Below, piece after piece: positions 54,612-63,799 of a DNA stretch of 64,000 nt. Each line of letters begins with the position of its first letter. The first letter of the stretch is position 1. The position numbers and the translations under genes were made by a program. The notes beneath the pieces are model-generated. The model was not told where the DNA came from and ran no database searches. It saw only the letters and a list, made by a program, of their open reading frames with translations. Source of the stretch: Carboxylicivirga marina (GTDB taxonomy: Bacteria; Bacteroidota; Bacteroidia; Bacteroidales; Marinilabiliaceae); the NCBI RefSeq assembly GCF_016612505.1, contig NZ_JAENRR010000018.1, forward strand, positions 24,961 to 88,960, given 5' to 3'.

Positions 54612-55007
54612 ATGAATTGCCCACGTTGCCAGGAACAATTGTTTATTTCTCATATTAACGATTGCAAAACATCCATTGAAATTGATACTTGCCCAAATTG
54701 CAAGGGCATATGGTTTGATAAAAATGAGTTATCGCAAATTGACGATATAATTGAGCCTACTTTTATTGAAATAAGGCACATTCCAAACAAAGATGTGCAA
54801 ATGGAGACCTTACATTGTCCATCCTGTAACAATTCTCCCCGTTTACAAAAAGCCATTCATCCACGCGATAGCAAAGTCATTATTGATTACTGCCCCTATT
54901 GCCATGGTATTTGGCTCGACAAAGGTGAATTAGAGGCTATTCAAAAAGAAACCTGGATAGTAACACTGGGTAAAATTGCCAAACGACTTGTTTTAGCTTC
55001 ACGATAG
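54612..55007 (+). CDS. Double TFIIB-type zinc-ribbon protein
   Basis: I start at ATG 54612 (MNCPRCQEQ), because the 39 residues before it would be translated across the terminator. The 131-residue product has two copies of a zf-TFIIB ribbon: CPRC...DTCPNCKGIWFDKNEL (about 3-45) and CPSC...DYCPYCHGIWLDKGEL (about 66-110). These ribbons bind zinc and may contact nucleic acid or protein. Relatives of this kind have no known function. Confidence 0.82.
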   Translation: MNCPRCQEQLFISHINDCKTSIEIDTCPNCKGIWFDKNELSQIDDIIEPTFIEIRHIPNKDVQMETLHCPSCNNSPRLQKAIHPRDSKVIIDYCPYCHGIWLDKGELEAIQKETWIVTLGKIAKRLVLASR

Positions 55008-55164
55008 CTATTTATTTTTCCCTCATTTTGGCAAATCAACCTCTCAATGGGCTGAACATTATTATATTCATGATAGCCGAACAGTTTTAAATGATTAACA
55101 TACAGTATGCTATTTGATAAGATGAGGGCTTTTATTTACTTTCATCCTTAACAAACCTTACTAT

Positions 55165-56799
55165 ATGCGACATTTACTAGTCATACTTCTGAATATTACT
55201 CTTCTTTCAGGCTATATCAAAGCTCAAGAAACCCCTCACCACATAAGCAATACAGCCATATATGATTTCATTGATGAATTGGCCAATAAAGGTATTATCG
55301 AAGTAAATTCGGCCATTAAACCTTACTCTCGACTAACCATTGCGCAGGCACTCAAAAAAGCCAATGAACATCCATCATTAACCAAACGCCAACAGCAAGA
55401 AGTATCCTTTTACCTGAAAGATTTTAATAAAGAATTAACTATTGGAAAAGATTTCGACAAACGTTTTGATGTTCTTTACCATAGTGACTCACTTTTTAAA
55501 GTTACGATAAACCCTATTTTAGGCGGGCAGTTTTTTAATAACGCCCAATCAACAGAATATCATCGATGGGGCGGTGCCGAATTCTATGGAAGCATTGGTA
55601 AACATGTTGGCATCTACGGAAGCTTGAGAGATAATCACGAATCACGTTATTTAGGTGGTAGCCAATATATATCAAAGCGTCCAGGAGCAGTTTATAAAGG
55701 CGATGGTGATGCGAAAGATTATTCAGAAACACGCGGGGGCATCACTTACTCATGGAATTGGGGGAGCATTGGACTCCATAAAGACCATATTGCCTGGGGG
55801 AATGGCTACAGCGAAGCCAGCATAATTACTGGCAAAGCACCTTCTTATGGCTACATCTCATTTTCAATGACTCCAACAAAATGGCTGGAATTTAACTACA
55901 TGCACGGATGGTTAGTAAGTGAGGTGGTTGATTCATCGCGCACCTATCTGGTATATGGAGGCGATCGTGAAGTGTATGCCAATAAATTTATATCGTCTAA
56001 CATGTTCACCATAAAACCAATGAAGAAATTATACATTTCATTTGGCAACTCAATTATTTACGGCGATACCGATTTCAACCCCACATTTATGGTTCCTTTT
56101 TTATTTTATAAATCGGCCGATCACACCTATAATTCTTGGGATAACTGGGTGGGCCATAATGCCCAAATGTATCTCGATATTAGCAGTCGACAGATTAAAA
56201 ACCTACACCTCTATACTTCAGTTTTTATTGATGAAATAGCCTTAGGGCGAATGTTTGACAAAGAAGAACAATCAAATCATATTGCATTTAAAGTAGGAGC
56301 AAAAGTTAATGACTTACTGCCCAACACTTCATTTACTGCCGAATATACACGTGTAAGGCCCATGACGTATGAAAATTTTGTTCCATCAATAACTTTTAAG
56401 AGCAATAGTTTTATGCTAGGCAGTTATATGCGAGACAATGCTGAAGAGTTATATCTGGCTGTTGGCTTTAAACCCATACTCGGGGTCGATATTATCGCCA
56501 ACTATACCTGGATGCAAAAAGGGAAAGATTACATGAAAATACTCAACGATGGAGAAATTGAAGAACATCCCGAAATAAATCCAGAGCACGAACGCAGAGG
56601 CTTACCCTTTATCAATGAGTTAAGATATAAAAATCAAAGCCTCACACTAAAAGCCTCCTATCAAGTTGTTAATGATGCTTTTATATTTATTGAGGCAACC
56701 AAAAATGAATTCTCAGGATCTGACAAAGAGTTATACACTAACCCATTTTATCTGGAGGGTGATAACATCCTGTCCTTCGGGATGAACTTCGGATTCTGA
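55165..56799 (+). CDS. Wzi-like capsule assembly outer membrane protein
   Basis: A 544-residue protein with a signal peptide (MRHLLVILLNITLLSGYIKA), a helical N-terminal part (DFIDELANKGIIEVNSAIKP with YSRLTIAQALKKANE), then a long beta-barrel region ending in NILSFGMNFGF (terminal Phe). This arrangement is that of Wzi-type proteins, which help anchor capsule to the outer surface. It is followed 35 bases later by four nucleotide-sugar genes, so it probably belongs to a surface polysaccharide unit. Confidence 0.7.
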   Translation: MRHLLVILLNITLLSGYIKAQETPHHISNTAIYDFIDELANKGIIEVNSAIKPYSRLTIAQALKKANEHPSLTKRQQQEVSFYLKDFNKELTIGKDFDKRFDVLYHSDSLFKVTINPILGGQFFNNAQSTEYHRWGGAEFYGSIGKHVGIYGSLRDNHESRYLGGSQYISKRPGAVYKGDGDAKDYSETRGGITYSWNWGSIGLHKDHIAWGNGYSEASIITGKAPSYGYISFSMTPTKWLEFNYMHGWLVSEVVDSSRTYLVYGGDREVYANKFISSNMFTIKPMKKLYISFGNSIIYGDTDFNPTFMVPFLFYKSADHTYNSWDNWVGHNAQMYLDISSRQIKNLHLYTSVFIDEIALGRMFDKEEQSNHIAFKVGAKVNDLLPNTSFTAEYTRVRPMTYENFVPSITFKSNSFMLGSYMRDNAEELYLAVGFKPILGVDIIANYTWMQKGKDYMKILNDGEIEEHPEINPEHERRGLPFINELRYKNQSLTLKASYQVVNDAFIFIEATKNEFSGSDKELYTNPFYLEGDNILSFGMNFGF

Positions 56800-56834
56800 T
56801 ATTTTTCCTAATTTAACGGCTCGAAAAAGGCAAT

Positions 56835-57959
56835 ATGGAACAAATCAGAATGGTAGATCTTCAGGCGCAGTATAATCGACTAAAGCCTGAAATAGATAGT
56901 GAGATAGCCAAAGTCATTGAGCAGTCAGCATTTATAAATGGTCCGGCTGTAAAAACTTTTCAGAGTAAGCTTGAGAAGTACCTAAATGTTAAACATGTTA
57001 TACCTTGTGCCAATGGCACCGACGCTTTGCAAGTGGCTTTAATGGCTCTTGGCCTAAAAGAGGGCGACGAAATTATCACATCAACATTTACGTTTATTGC
57101 CACTGTTGAAGTCATTGCATTACTCAAACTTACTCCTGTATTGGTTGATGTAGATTTGGATACATTTATGCTAATTCCTGAGCAAGTTGAAGCAGCTATC
57201 ACTGATAAAACAAAAGCTATCATACCCGTTCATTTGTTTGGACAAGGTGCCGACATGAACCAGTTAATGTCTATTGCTGATAAACACCAACTTAAAATAG
57301 TTGAAGATGCAGCACAGGCCATTGGCAGCAACTACCAGTTTAACAATCAAATCCAAAAACTAGGAACCATTGGCGATGTAGGATGCACTTCTTTTTTCCC
57401 GTCTAAAAATCTGGGATGCTTTGGCGATGGAGGTGCCTGTTTTACTAACAATGATGAGCTGGCGGCGCAAATGCGTATGATTATAAATCATGGTTCTGAG
57501 AAAAAATATTTTCATAAAATAATTGGCATCAATTCTCGCCTGGACACGGTACAGGCAGCTATTCTGAATGTAAAGCTTAAAGAACTTAATGATTTCAATA
57601 CCCGACGTCGTAGGGCAGCCGATTTTTATGATGGTGCATTAAAAGACCATCCGGAAATAATAATTCCGGCTCGTACACAAATTTGCACACACACTTTCCA
57701 TCAATACACACTACGTATTAAAAATGGGAAACGTGATGATTTACAGGCTCATTTAAAAGACCAGGGTATTCCGTCAATGGTATACTATCCTGTACCATTA
57801 CACCAACAGGAAGCTTTTGAACAATTTTTGAAAAAAACACCTAACTTGCCTAATGCCGTTTTATTAAGTAAAGAGGTATTATCTTTGCCAATGCACACTG
57901 AATTAACCAACGAAAAATTAACATTTATAACCGATGCCATCTTGGCTTTTTTTGAATAA
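56835..57959 (+). CDS. wbpE: DegT/DnrJ-type sugar aminotransferase (WbpE-like)
   Basis: A 374-residue PLP enzyme that would transfer an amino group from glutamate to a 3-keto-UDP-GlcNAc-uronate. Visible are ITSTFTFIATVEVI, the cofactor block VEDAAQAIGSNYQ and the PLP lysine in TSFFPSKNLGCFGDGGA (about residue 190). Length and blocks fit the WbpE/WlbC group. It is the first of four sugar genes in an operon; spacing to the next is 5 bases. Confidence 0.83.
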   Translation: MEQIRMVDLQAQYNRLKPEIDSEIAKVIEQSAFINGPAVKTFQSKLEKYLNVKHVIPCANGTDALQVALMALGLKEGDEIITSTFTFIATVEVIALLKLTPVLVDVDLDTFMLIPEQVEAAITDKTKAIIPVHLFGQGADMNQLMSIADKHQLKIVEDAAQAIGSNYQFNNQIQKLGTIGDVGCTSFFPSKNLGCFGDGGACFTNNDELAAQMRMIINHGSEKKYFHKIIGINSRLDTVQAAILNVKLKELNDFNTRRRRAADFYDGALKDHPEIIIPARTQICTHTFHQYTLRIKNGKRDDLQAHLKDQGIPSMVYYPVPLHQQEAFEQFLKKTPNLPNAVLLSKEVLSLPMHTELTNEKLTFITDAILAFFE

Positions 57960-57964
57960 ACCAT

Positions 57965-58549
57965 ATGGATGATCAAAACTATTTTGTTCATGAAACCGCT
58001 GTTGTTGACAACAACTGCATAATACATAAAGGTGTTAAAATCTGGCACTTCTCGCATATTATGACCGGTTGTGAATTAGGTGAAAATTGTAATTTAGGAC
58101 AGAATGTAGTGATTTCTCCAGATGTGAAGCTTGGTAAAAACGTAAAGGTTCAAAACAATGTTTCTATTTACACAGGCGTTATATGCGAAGATGATGTTTT
58201 CCTTGGCCCCTCAATGGTATTTACCAATGTAACCAACCCTAGAAGCGCAGTTAACAGACGGGGACAATACGCCAAAACAATTGTGAAAAAAGGAGCCACC
58301 ATTGGCGCTAATGCAACAATTGTTTGCGGACACGACATTGGTGAATATGCCTTTATTGGAGCTGGTGCTGTAGTTACCAAAAGCATCCTTCCGTATGCAT
58401 TAGTTGTTGGGAACCCTTCGAAACAAATAGGCTGGATGAGTGAATTTGGTCATCGGCTAGAGTTTGATACTAATGGGATTGCTTTGTGCCCCGAAAGCAA
58501 AGAGAAATACAAATTAGAGAACAATACAGTAGCGAAGATAATAGAATAG
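57965..58549 (+). CDS. wbpD: Left-handed beta-helix N-acetyltransferase (WbpD-like)
   Basis: A 194-residue hexapeptide-repeat enzyme that would acetylate the new 3-amino group with acetyl-CoA. Repeats run from VHETAVVDNNCIIHKGVKIW to GDIGEYAFIGAGAVVTKS-like text; the conserved FTNVTNPRS loop is typical of WbpD/WlbB. It directly precedes the oxidoreductase (stop TAG, then ATG with no gap). Substrate is deduced from gene order. Confidence 0.85.
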   Translation: MDDQNYFVHETAVVDNNCIIHKGVKIWHFSHIMTGCELGENCNLGQNVVISPDVKLGKNVKVQNNVSIYTGVICEDDVFLGPSMVFTNVTNPRSAVNRRGQYAKTIVKKGATIGANATIVCGHDIGEYAFIGAGAVVTKSILPYALVVGNPSKQIGWMSEFGHRLEFDTNGIALCPESKEKYKLENNTVAKIIE

Positions 58550-59575
58550 ATGGTTTCAAAATCGAAAATACAATTTGCAATAATTGGTCTGGGGCACATT
58601 GGTAAGCGCCACGCCGAAATGATTAAACGTAACAATGATGCTGAACTGGTAGCTGTTTGCGATATTAAATCGGCAGTCGATCTATCGTGGAATGAAACCA
58701 TTCCTTTTTACAGTGAATTAGCTGAGTTACTAAAAAATCATCCCGAAATTGATGTTGTTAATATCTGCACACCTAATGGTCTGCATGCCAATCAGGCAAT
58801 TGAAGCACTAGAGGCCCGAAAGAATGTTGTTGTTGAAAAACCAATGGCATTAAATAAGGCAGATGCTGAAAAAGTCATCTTCAAAGCATTGCAAATGTCG
58901 CGTCAGGTATTTGCCGTCATGCAAAATCGTTACTCTCCGCCAAGTGTATGGCTCAAGCAAGTCATAGACGAGGAATTACTGGGCGACATATTCATGGTAC
59001 AGCTTAACTGCTATTGGAACCGTGATGATCGTTACTACAAAAAAGGAGGCTGGCACGGAGATAAAGAGCTGGATGGTGGAACGTTATTCACACAGTTTTC
59101 TCACTTTGTAGATATCATGTACTGGTTATTTGGCGACATCACCAACATAAAAGGAAACTTTAAGGATTTCAACCATAAACACTCAACCGATTTTGAAGAC
59201 AGTGGCTTTGTTTCCTTTGATTTTGTAAACGGGGGCATGGGAGCTCTTAATTACAGCACATCTATTTGGAATAAGAACCTGGAAAGCAGCATCACTATTA
59301 TTGGCAGCAAAGGAACTGTAAAAGTTTCAGGACAATATATGAACGAAGTTGCAGAGTGTAATATTGAAAATTATACCATGCCACAACTTGAGCCATCAAA
59401 CCCGCCCAATGATTATGGTCCATACAAGGGTTCTGCCGCCAACCATCATTTTGTGATAGACAATGTGGTAAATGTACTTAAAGGCGATGGCAGCATTACC
59501 ACTAATGCACTTGAAGGACTTAAGGTAGTAGAAATGATTGAACGAATTTACAAACACAAACCTTCTGAATTATAA
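58550..59575 (+). CDS. wbpB: Gfo/Idh/MocA-family oxidoreductase (WbpB-like)
   Basis: A 341-residue NAD-dependent enzyme. The Rossmann start reads FAIIGLGHIGKRHAEMI, followed by VVNICTPNGLHANQAIEA and the catalytic EKP in VVEKPMALNK (about residue 100). In the pathway it oxidises the 3-OH of UDP-GlcNAc-uronate so that WbpE can aminate it. It lies between WbpD and WbpA genes, with ten bases to the latter. Confidence 0.83.
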   Translation: MVSKSKIQFAIIGLGHIGKRHAEMIKRNNDAELVAVCDIKSAVDLSWNETIPFYSELAELLKNHPEIDVVNICTPNGLHANQAIEALEARKNVVVEKPMALNKADAEKVIFKALQMSRQVFAVMQNRYSPPSVWLKQVIDEELLGDIFMVQLNCYWNRDDRYYKKGGWHGDKELDGGTLFTQFSHFVDIMYWLFGDITNIKGNFKDFNHKHSTDFEDSGFVSFDFVNGGMGALNYSTSIWNKNLESSITIIGSKGTVKVSGQYMNEVAECNIENYTMPQLEPSNPPNDYGPYKGSAANHHFVIDNVVNVLKGDGSITTNALEGLKVVEMIERIYKHKPSEL

Positions 59576-59586
59576 AAGACTCGACT

Positions 59587-60876
59587 ATGTTAAAAGAATT
59601 ACTTGCCAAGGAGAAGAAGTTATCGGTTATAGGGCTGGGATATGTTGGTTTGCCAATTGCATTAGAATTTGCCCGAAAAATGTCAGTGATAGGTTTTGAC
59701 ATTAAAGAAGACCGTGTTGAATTGATGCGACAAGGCATCGACCCTAGTAATGAGTTGGAAGCTGAAGCTTTTGATGGTTGCGATATCGTTTACACAAGTA
59801 ATGCAGCCGACTTAAAGGAAGCCAACTTTCATGTAGTAGCTGTACCAACTCCCATCAACAATCACAATTTACCAGACTTAAGACCTCTTCTTGGGGCAAC
59901 ACGTGCAGTTGGTAAAGCATTAAAAAAGGGGGACTATGTTGTATTTGAATCTACAGTATACCCAGGCTGTACCGAAGATGATTGTGTACCTATTCTTGAA
60001 GAAGAATCTGGTTTAAAGTTTAATATTGACTTTAAAGTTGGTTTCAGTCCTGAGCGCATCAACCCAGGTGATAAAGAACATACCTTAACCAAGATTTTAA
60101 AAATTGTTTCAGGTAGCGACGATGAATCAGCTCAGGTTATTGAAGATATATACGCAAGTATTATTACAGCAGGCATTCATAAAGCCAGCTCAATAAAAGT
60201 AGCTGAGGCTGCCAAAATAATTGAAAATACTCAACGCGATGTAAACATTGCCTTGATGAATGAGCTTTCATTAATTTTCGATCGCATGGACATCAATACT
60301 TTTGAAGTGTTGGAGGCTGCCGGAACCAAATGGAATTTCCTACGTTTCTTCCCCGGCTTAGTGGGAGGTCACTGTATTGGTGTTGATCCTTATTACCTCA
60401 CTTACAAAGCCAATGAACTCGGTTATCATTCTAAAATAATTACCGGCGGACGGTTTATTAACGATTCAATGGGCGGCTATGTGGCCAAAACTGTTGTTAA
60501 GAAGATGATTTCGAATGGTAATAAAATCAATGGAGCAAAAGTATTGATAATGGGTGCTACTTTTAAAGAAAACGTGAGTGACATCCGTAATTCAAAGGTT
60601 GCTGATGTGGTTAATGAACTTAAATCATTTAGTATACATGTTGATGTTGTTGACCCACACGCTTCATCTGATGAATTAATGCATGAATATGGTTACGACC
60701 TAATCGATGAAATTAAAGAAAAATACAACTCGGTTATTGTTGCCGTTAACCATGATGAGTATGCTCAATTGGATGAAGATTATTTTAAATCAATAATGGT
60801 TGACGAAGGTGTTTTTGTGGATGTCAAGGGTATCTTTAGAGATAAAATAAAAGAACTGACATACTGGAGTTTATAG
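59587..60876 (+). CDS. wbpA: UDP-sugar 6-dehydrogenase (WbpA/WbpO-type)
   Basis: A 429-residue NAD-dependent dehydrogenase that oxidises C6 of UDP-GlcNAc (or UDP-GalNAc) twice to the uronic acid. The NAD motif is VIGLGYVGLPIALEFARKM; further blocks are VFESTVYPGCTEDDCV, GFSPERINPGDKEHT and the catalytic region FFPGLVGGHCIGVDPYYLTY with the active Cys. In this context the product is UDP-GlcNAcA, the entry point of the UDP-GlcNAc(3NAc)A route. The epimerase step (WbpI) is not in the window. Confidence 0.88.
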   Translation: MLKELLAKEKKLSVIGLGYVGLPIALEFARKMSVIGFDIKEDRVELMRQGIDPSNELEAEAFDGCDIVYTSNAADLKEANFHVVAVPTPINNHNLPDLRPLLGATRAVGKALKKGDYVVFESTVYPGCTEDDCVPILEEESGLKFNIDFKVGFSPERINPGDKEHTLTKILKIVSGSDDESAQVIEDIYASIITAGIHKASSIKVAEAAKIIENTQRDVNIALMNELSLIFDRMDINTFEVLEAAGTKWNFLRFFPGLVGGHCIGVDPYYLTYKANELGYHSKIITGGRFINDSMGGYVAKTVVKKMISNGNKINGAKVLIMGATFKENVSDIRNSKVADVVNELKSFSIHVDVVDPHASSDELMHEYGYDLIDEIKEKYNSVIVAVNHDEYAQLDEDYFKSIMVDEGVFVDVKGIFRDKIKELTYWSL

Positions 60877-60897
60877 TATTGAGAAAGTAATAAGCAT

Positions 60898-60942
60898 AAA
60901 AAAACGGTGTATCTGGAAAATATCTGATACACCGTTTATTCG
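60898..60942. terminator. Terminator after the sugar operon
   Basis: Perfect 12-bp arms AAACGGTGTATC and GATACACCGTTT with a 12-base loop; A-rich before and T-rich after, between convergent genes. Confidence 0.85.
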
Positions 60943-60985
60943 TTCTGTAAACCTATTCTGTTGGTCTACCTGGTCACTTTCATCA

Positions 60986-61594
60986 TTACTTGTCAAATTC
61001 ATAACTGTACTCTTTACCGCCTGAAACTAATGAAACCTGATATTCACCTGAAGGAAGATTTGTTAAATCAAACATTCCAGAGTAAGTACTCTTTGTAGGT
61101 AAACTCGAGTTATACAGCTCAGTTCCAAACTTATCATCAATAGTAATACTTAATGCAGCATTATCAAAGTTCATGTGACTCACATAAAGCTTATCTTCTG
61201 CTACTCTAAAAAAAGCTTTTAACATTTCACTTTTTTCAATAGTTCCTTCAGTTTTAACCAACTCGTGGTTTTTAACTGTAAATTTCTCTCGTGACGATTC
61301 ACTTTTGCTTGTCAAATGAATTGTGTAGTCACCATCCTCAAGTGAAGTTAAATCAAATAACTTCTGAAACGAAGTGGCTCCACTAATTCGCGAACTAGAA
61401 TAAAGCTCATCTCCACTTGCATCAAAAATCTTTACTCGGTAGTTTTCAGACGCATCATAGCGAGCTGTAATTACCGCATAATCAGTTTTTAAATACGAGT
61501 TGATAAAAATCTTTCCTTTTGCAAAAGCTCCCGCGGGCAATAACGCCAATAAGGCAATCGGCAAAATCCTCCTAAATACATTTACTTTTTTCAT
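60986..61594 (-). CDS. Secreted protein with two tandem beta domains
   Basis: A 202-residue exported protein with a signal peptide (about 1-26, ending AFAKG). The mature part holds two similar domains of about 85 residues: VKIFDASGDELYSSS ... FDLTSLEDGDYTIHLTS and ITIDDKFGTELYNSS ... FDLTNLPSGEYQVSLVS, ending KEYSYEFDK. They read like immunoglobulin-like domains resembling the C-terminal sorting domains of Bacteroidota type IX substrates, but the usual final basic residue pattern is missing. Function unknown. Confidence 0.7.
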   Translation of the reverse strand: MKKVNVFRRILPIALLALLPAGAFAKGKIFINSYLKTDYAVITARYDASENYRVKIFDASGDELYSSSRISGATSFQKLFDLTSLEDGDYTIHLTSKSESSREKFTVKNHELVKTEGTIEKSEMLKAFFRVAEDKLYVSHMNFDNAALSITIDDKFGTELYNSSLPTKSTYSGMFDLTNLPSGEYQVSLVSGGKEYSYEFDK

Positions 61595-62119
61595 AGTAAA
61601 ACAATTTTAAATAGTTAATAATTTTAATTGACCCCCTCTTTGTTGTGGGGTACGATGCAAATGTAGAATGTTTTTTTTAATTCATAAGTAAATTTTAAGG
61701 GGTATTTTTGTTAAATAATCAAAAAGAACACTTTATGCATATCTTTTTAGGGGGTCTGCGAGTGAAAAATAATTTTTTTAGCATTTTTACTCATAAATGA
61801 TGGGGGTTAAAAAATATTATTCAGTTTTTAGTCTTGATTTATAGAAATAATCGCAAATTAATACTCCAAAGTCGTTTTTTCAGAATATTGATATTGTGGG
61901 AATGCATTGTAAAAAGTGTAAAAAAAATCGTTTGTTCATTAAGAAAGTGTTAAAAACACATAAACATCTTGTATTTTAATGTCTATTTGAAATCACATTT
62001 ACCTTATACGTTTCGAATTATTACATTTTGTTATTAGCATTATTCGGTTTGTTGGCTGAAAAAACAACAGGCATATAACGAACTCCTCCATTTTTAACTC
62101 GTTTAATGTATATTAGTGT
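61595..62119. other. 525-base AT-rich gap
   Basis: This must hold the promoter of the minus-strand secreted protein gene and that of the TPR-like gene. Its T-runs and A-runs (for example around 61660-61700 and 61770-61830) suggest poor folding constraint. I see no gene, tRNA or clear repeat. Confidence 0.4.
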
Positions 62120-62551
62120 ATGCCATATCAAAAAGACTATATATTACGAATGATGGAAATGATGGCTGAGATGATTGCCCTTTTTCTTGGCTTACTTAAA
62201 AAAGGTGATTTACAACAGGCCAGCAAGCGACTAAACAATACCTATCGTGATTTCCTCAAACAGGATGCTGCCTTCTTTAATAAACTACCAAAAGAAGAAT
62301 TGACACATAGTTTATTGGAGAAGCATCATTACACTCAGGAACACTTAAAAGTTTTGGCCGAACTCTTTTATGCCGAGGGAGAACTTCTGATAAAGCAGAA
62401 TAATTCAGATAAAGCAATAGAGGTATTCAAAAAGTCTTTATACATCACAAAGTTCGTCGAAAAAGAAAATGCCACATTTTCGCTAACATCCAATAAAAGA
62501 ACATTGACTATTAAAAATACAATAGCCTTTTTATCTTCTAAAAAGCATTAA
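62120..62551 (+). CDS. Small helical TPR-like protein
   Basis: A 143-residue cytoplasmic protein starting MPYQKDYILRMMEMMAEMIA, followed by amphipathic helices (LLKKGDLQQASKRLNNTYRD; LIKQNNSDKAIEVFKKSLYI). The last third looks like a single TPR. No signal peptide or membrane segment. I do not recognise a named family. It stands alone; the decayed locus follows after about 100 bases. Confidence 0.6.
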   Translation: MPYQKDYILRMMEMMAEMIALFLGLLKKGDLQQASKRLNNTYRDFLKQDAAFFNKLPKEELTHSLLEKHHYTQEHLKVLAELFYAEGELLIKQNNSDKAIEVFKKSLYITKFVEKENATFSLTSNKRTLTIKNTIAFLSSKKH

Positions 62552-62657
62552 TCGATATAATCCCGCTTTCATCCACATAAATAAAACATCTGTCTATCAA
62601 GAAAAGCATCAGGGTATTTAATCTATAAATTTATAGGTAGAAACAAATACCCACAAA

Positions 62658-63098
62658 ATGGACAGACGGAAATTTATCACCAAAACAGGCCAATCATTAG
62701 CCCTGCTAAATGTGGCTGGCCTTGCCAGTGCATCGCCAATTAAAACTGCTAATCACAGCGATATTGCACCAGAAAACATCATTTACCGAACACTTGGTCG
62801 AACAGGCCTAAAAGTAACTGTTGTAAGCATGGGCGTAATGAACGCAAGCATTCCCGGATTAATTGTTCGTTCATACGATAAGGGTGTGAGGCTATTTGAT
62901 ACGGCCTGGTACTATCAAAATGGCATGAATGAAAAGATGCTTGGCGAAGCGTTGGACAAAAACCAATTGCGAAACGATGTTAACATTGTGACCAAAATAT
63001 ATTTAAAAGAGACTGAGCGAGATCTATACCAACCCGAAATAAAACAGTTGTTTATCGAACGATTTGAAGAAAGTCTGCATCGCCTAAAAACCGACTAC
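62658..63098 (+). pseudogene. Aldo/keto reductase, N-terminal part only
   Basis: The first 147 codons encode a Tat-like signal (MDRRKFITKTGQSLALLNVA) and the start of an aldo/keto reductase: YRTLGRTGLKVTVVSMGVM, FDTAWYYQNGMNEKMLGEAL (Asp and Tyr), VTKIYL (Lys), and RFEESLHRLKTDY. At about residue 147 the family text, which should run on with a YVDxxxxH-type strand, stops and unrelated sequence begins. Catalytic His and the rest of the barrel are absent, so it cannot be a working enzyme. Confidence 0.75.
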
Positions 63099-63799
63099 AG
63101 ATACTTTTTGGCAAGCCAATATTACATTAAGATAAGAGCTTTAAAAGTAACACCCGAAAGCACAAAAGCAATGACACAAATAAGCAATCAACTTGCTGAG
63201 CAATTAAATAATAAGACCACATTTCCCAATGAATTCAGGCACTTCCCTTTAAAAGGAAAAATGGTTCTGTATGGGTTAGAGTGGGTAAGCCCAAGAATTA
63301 CCCTATGGCCTTGGCTGGTGAGCCATAAAACAAGGTTGTATATGACGTTTAAGAATCGTTTTTTGTTCGAGCGAAGTGAGTTTAAACGATTCCAGTCATT
63401 CAACCGTAGTTTTATGAGCTTAAGCAGGCTTAGCCAAAGATTTTTTTGCTTGCGTTTTTTCATCTTTGAAAAAATGAAGTCGGGGTTTGGGGTTGAAAAC
63501 CCCAGAATGATATTAAGAGTATTACCCACTAAATATCATATTGAGCCGGAAAAATTAAATTCAGTGAGAAATATTTTAACGAAAATATTTTAGGATACCC
63601 ATTCCTCAGGCATTCGTTTGAAGTCAGTTATCAGCTTAACGATCAGAAATACACATTATTTCTACTTAAAGGCAATGATGAAACAGATGCCCAAGACATG
63701 CTGGAAGCTTATATAGCCGAAACAAAATCGGAGATAAAGCCGGCAGATGCCCTTTTCATAAACATAAATGACAGATATACAGGAGTTGGTAGCTATTGA
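63099..63799 (+). pseudogene. Second broken gene fused to the aldo/keto reductase
   Basis: From about 63099 the frame reads RYFLASQYYIKIRALKVTPE and then TFPNEFRHFPLKGKMV; after a repeat insertion (63268-63529) it resumes as TKYHIEPE, and, after a shift of frame near 63560-63592, as ILGYPFLRHSFEVSYQLNDQ and KYTLFLLKGNDETDAQDML, stopping at 63799. The pieces join into one plausible domain of about 130 residues, recalling the DUF6599-like proteins I know only loosely. Insertion, frame change and lost start all say the gene is dead. Confidence 0.55.
63268..63529. repeat. Dispersed palindromic repeat inserted in the second broken gene
   Basis: The inserted stretch ends with short inverted repeats GTGGGTAA (63281) and TTACCCAC (63522) and holds several hairpins: GAATCG/CGATTC around 63353-63394, and GGGGTTGAAAACCCC near 63490. 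Such sequence does not look coding even though the frame is open. It resembles dispersed palindromic elements of Bacteroidota. Confidence 0.5.

Noticed and set aside
60986..61594. Type IX secretion C-terminal sorting domain in the secreted protein
   Set aside because: The beta-domain look is similar, but there are two copies of the domain and the end (YSYEFDK) lacks the usual conserved tail, so I do not assign it.
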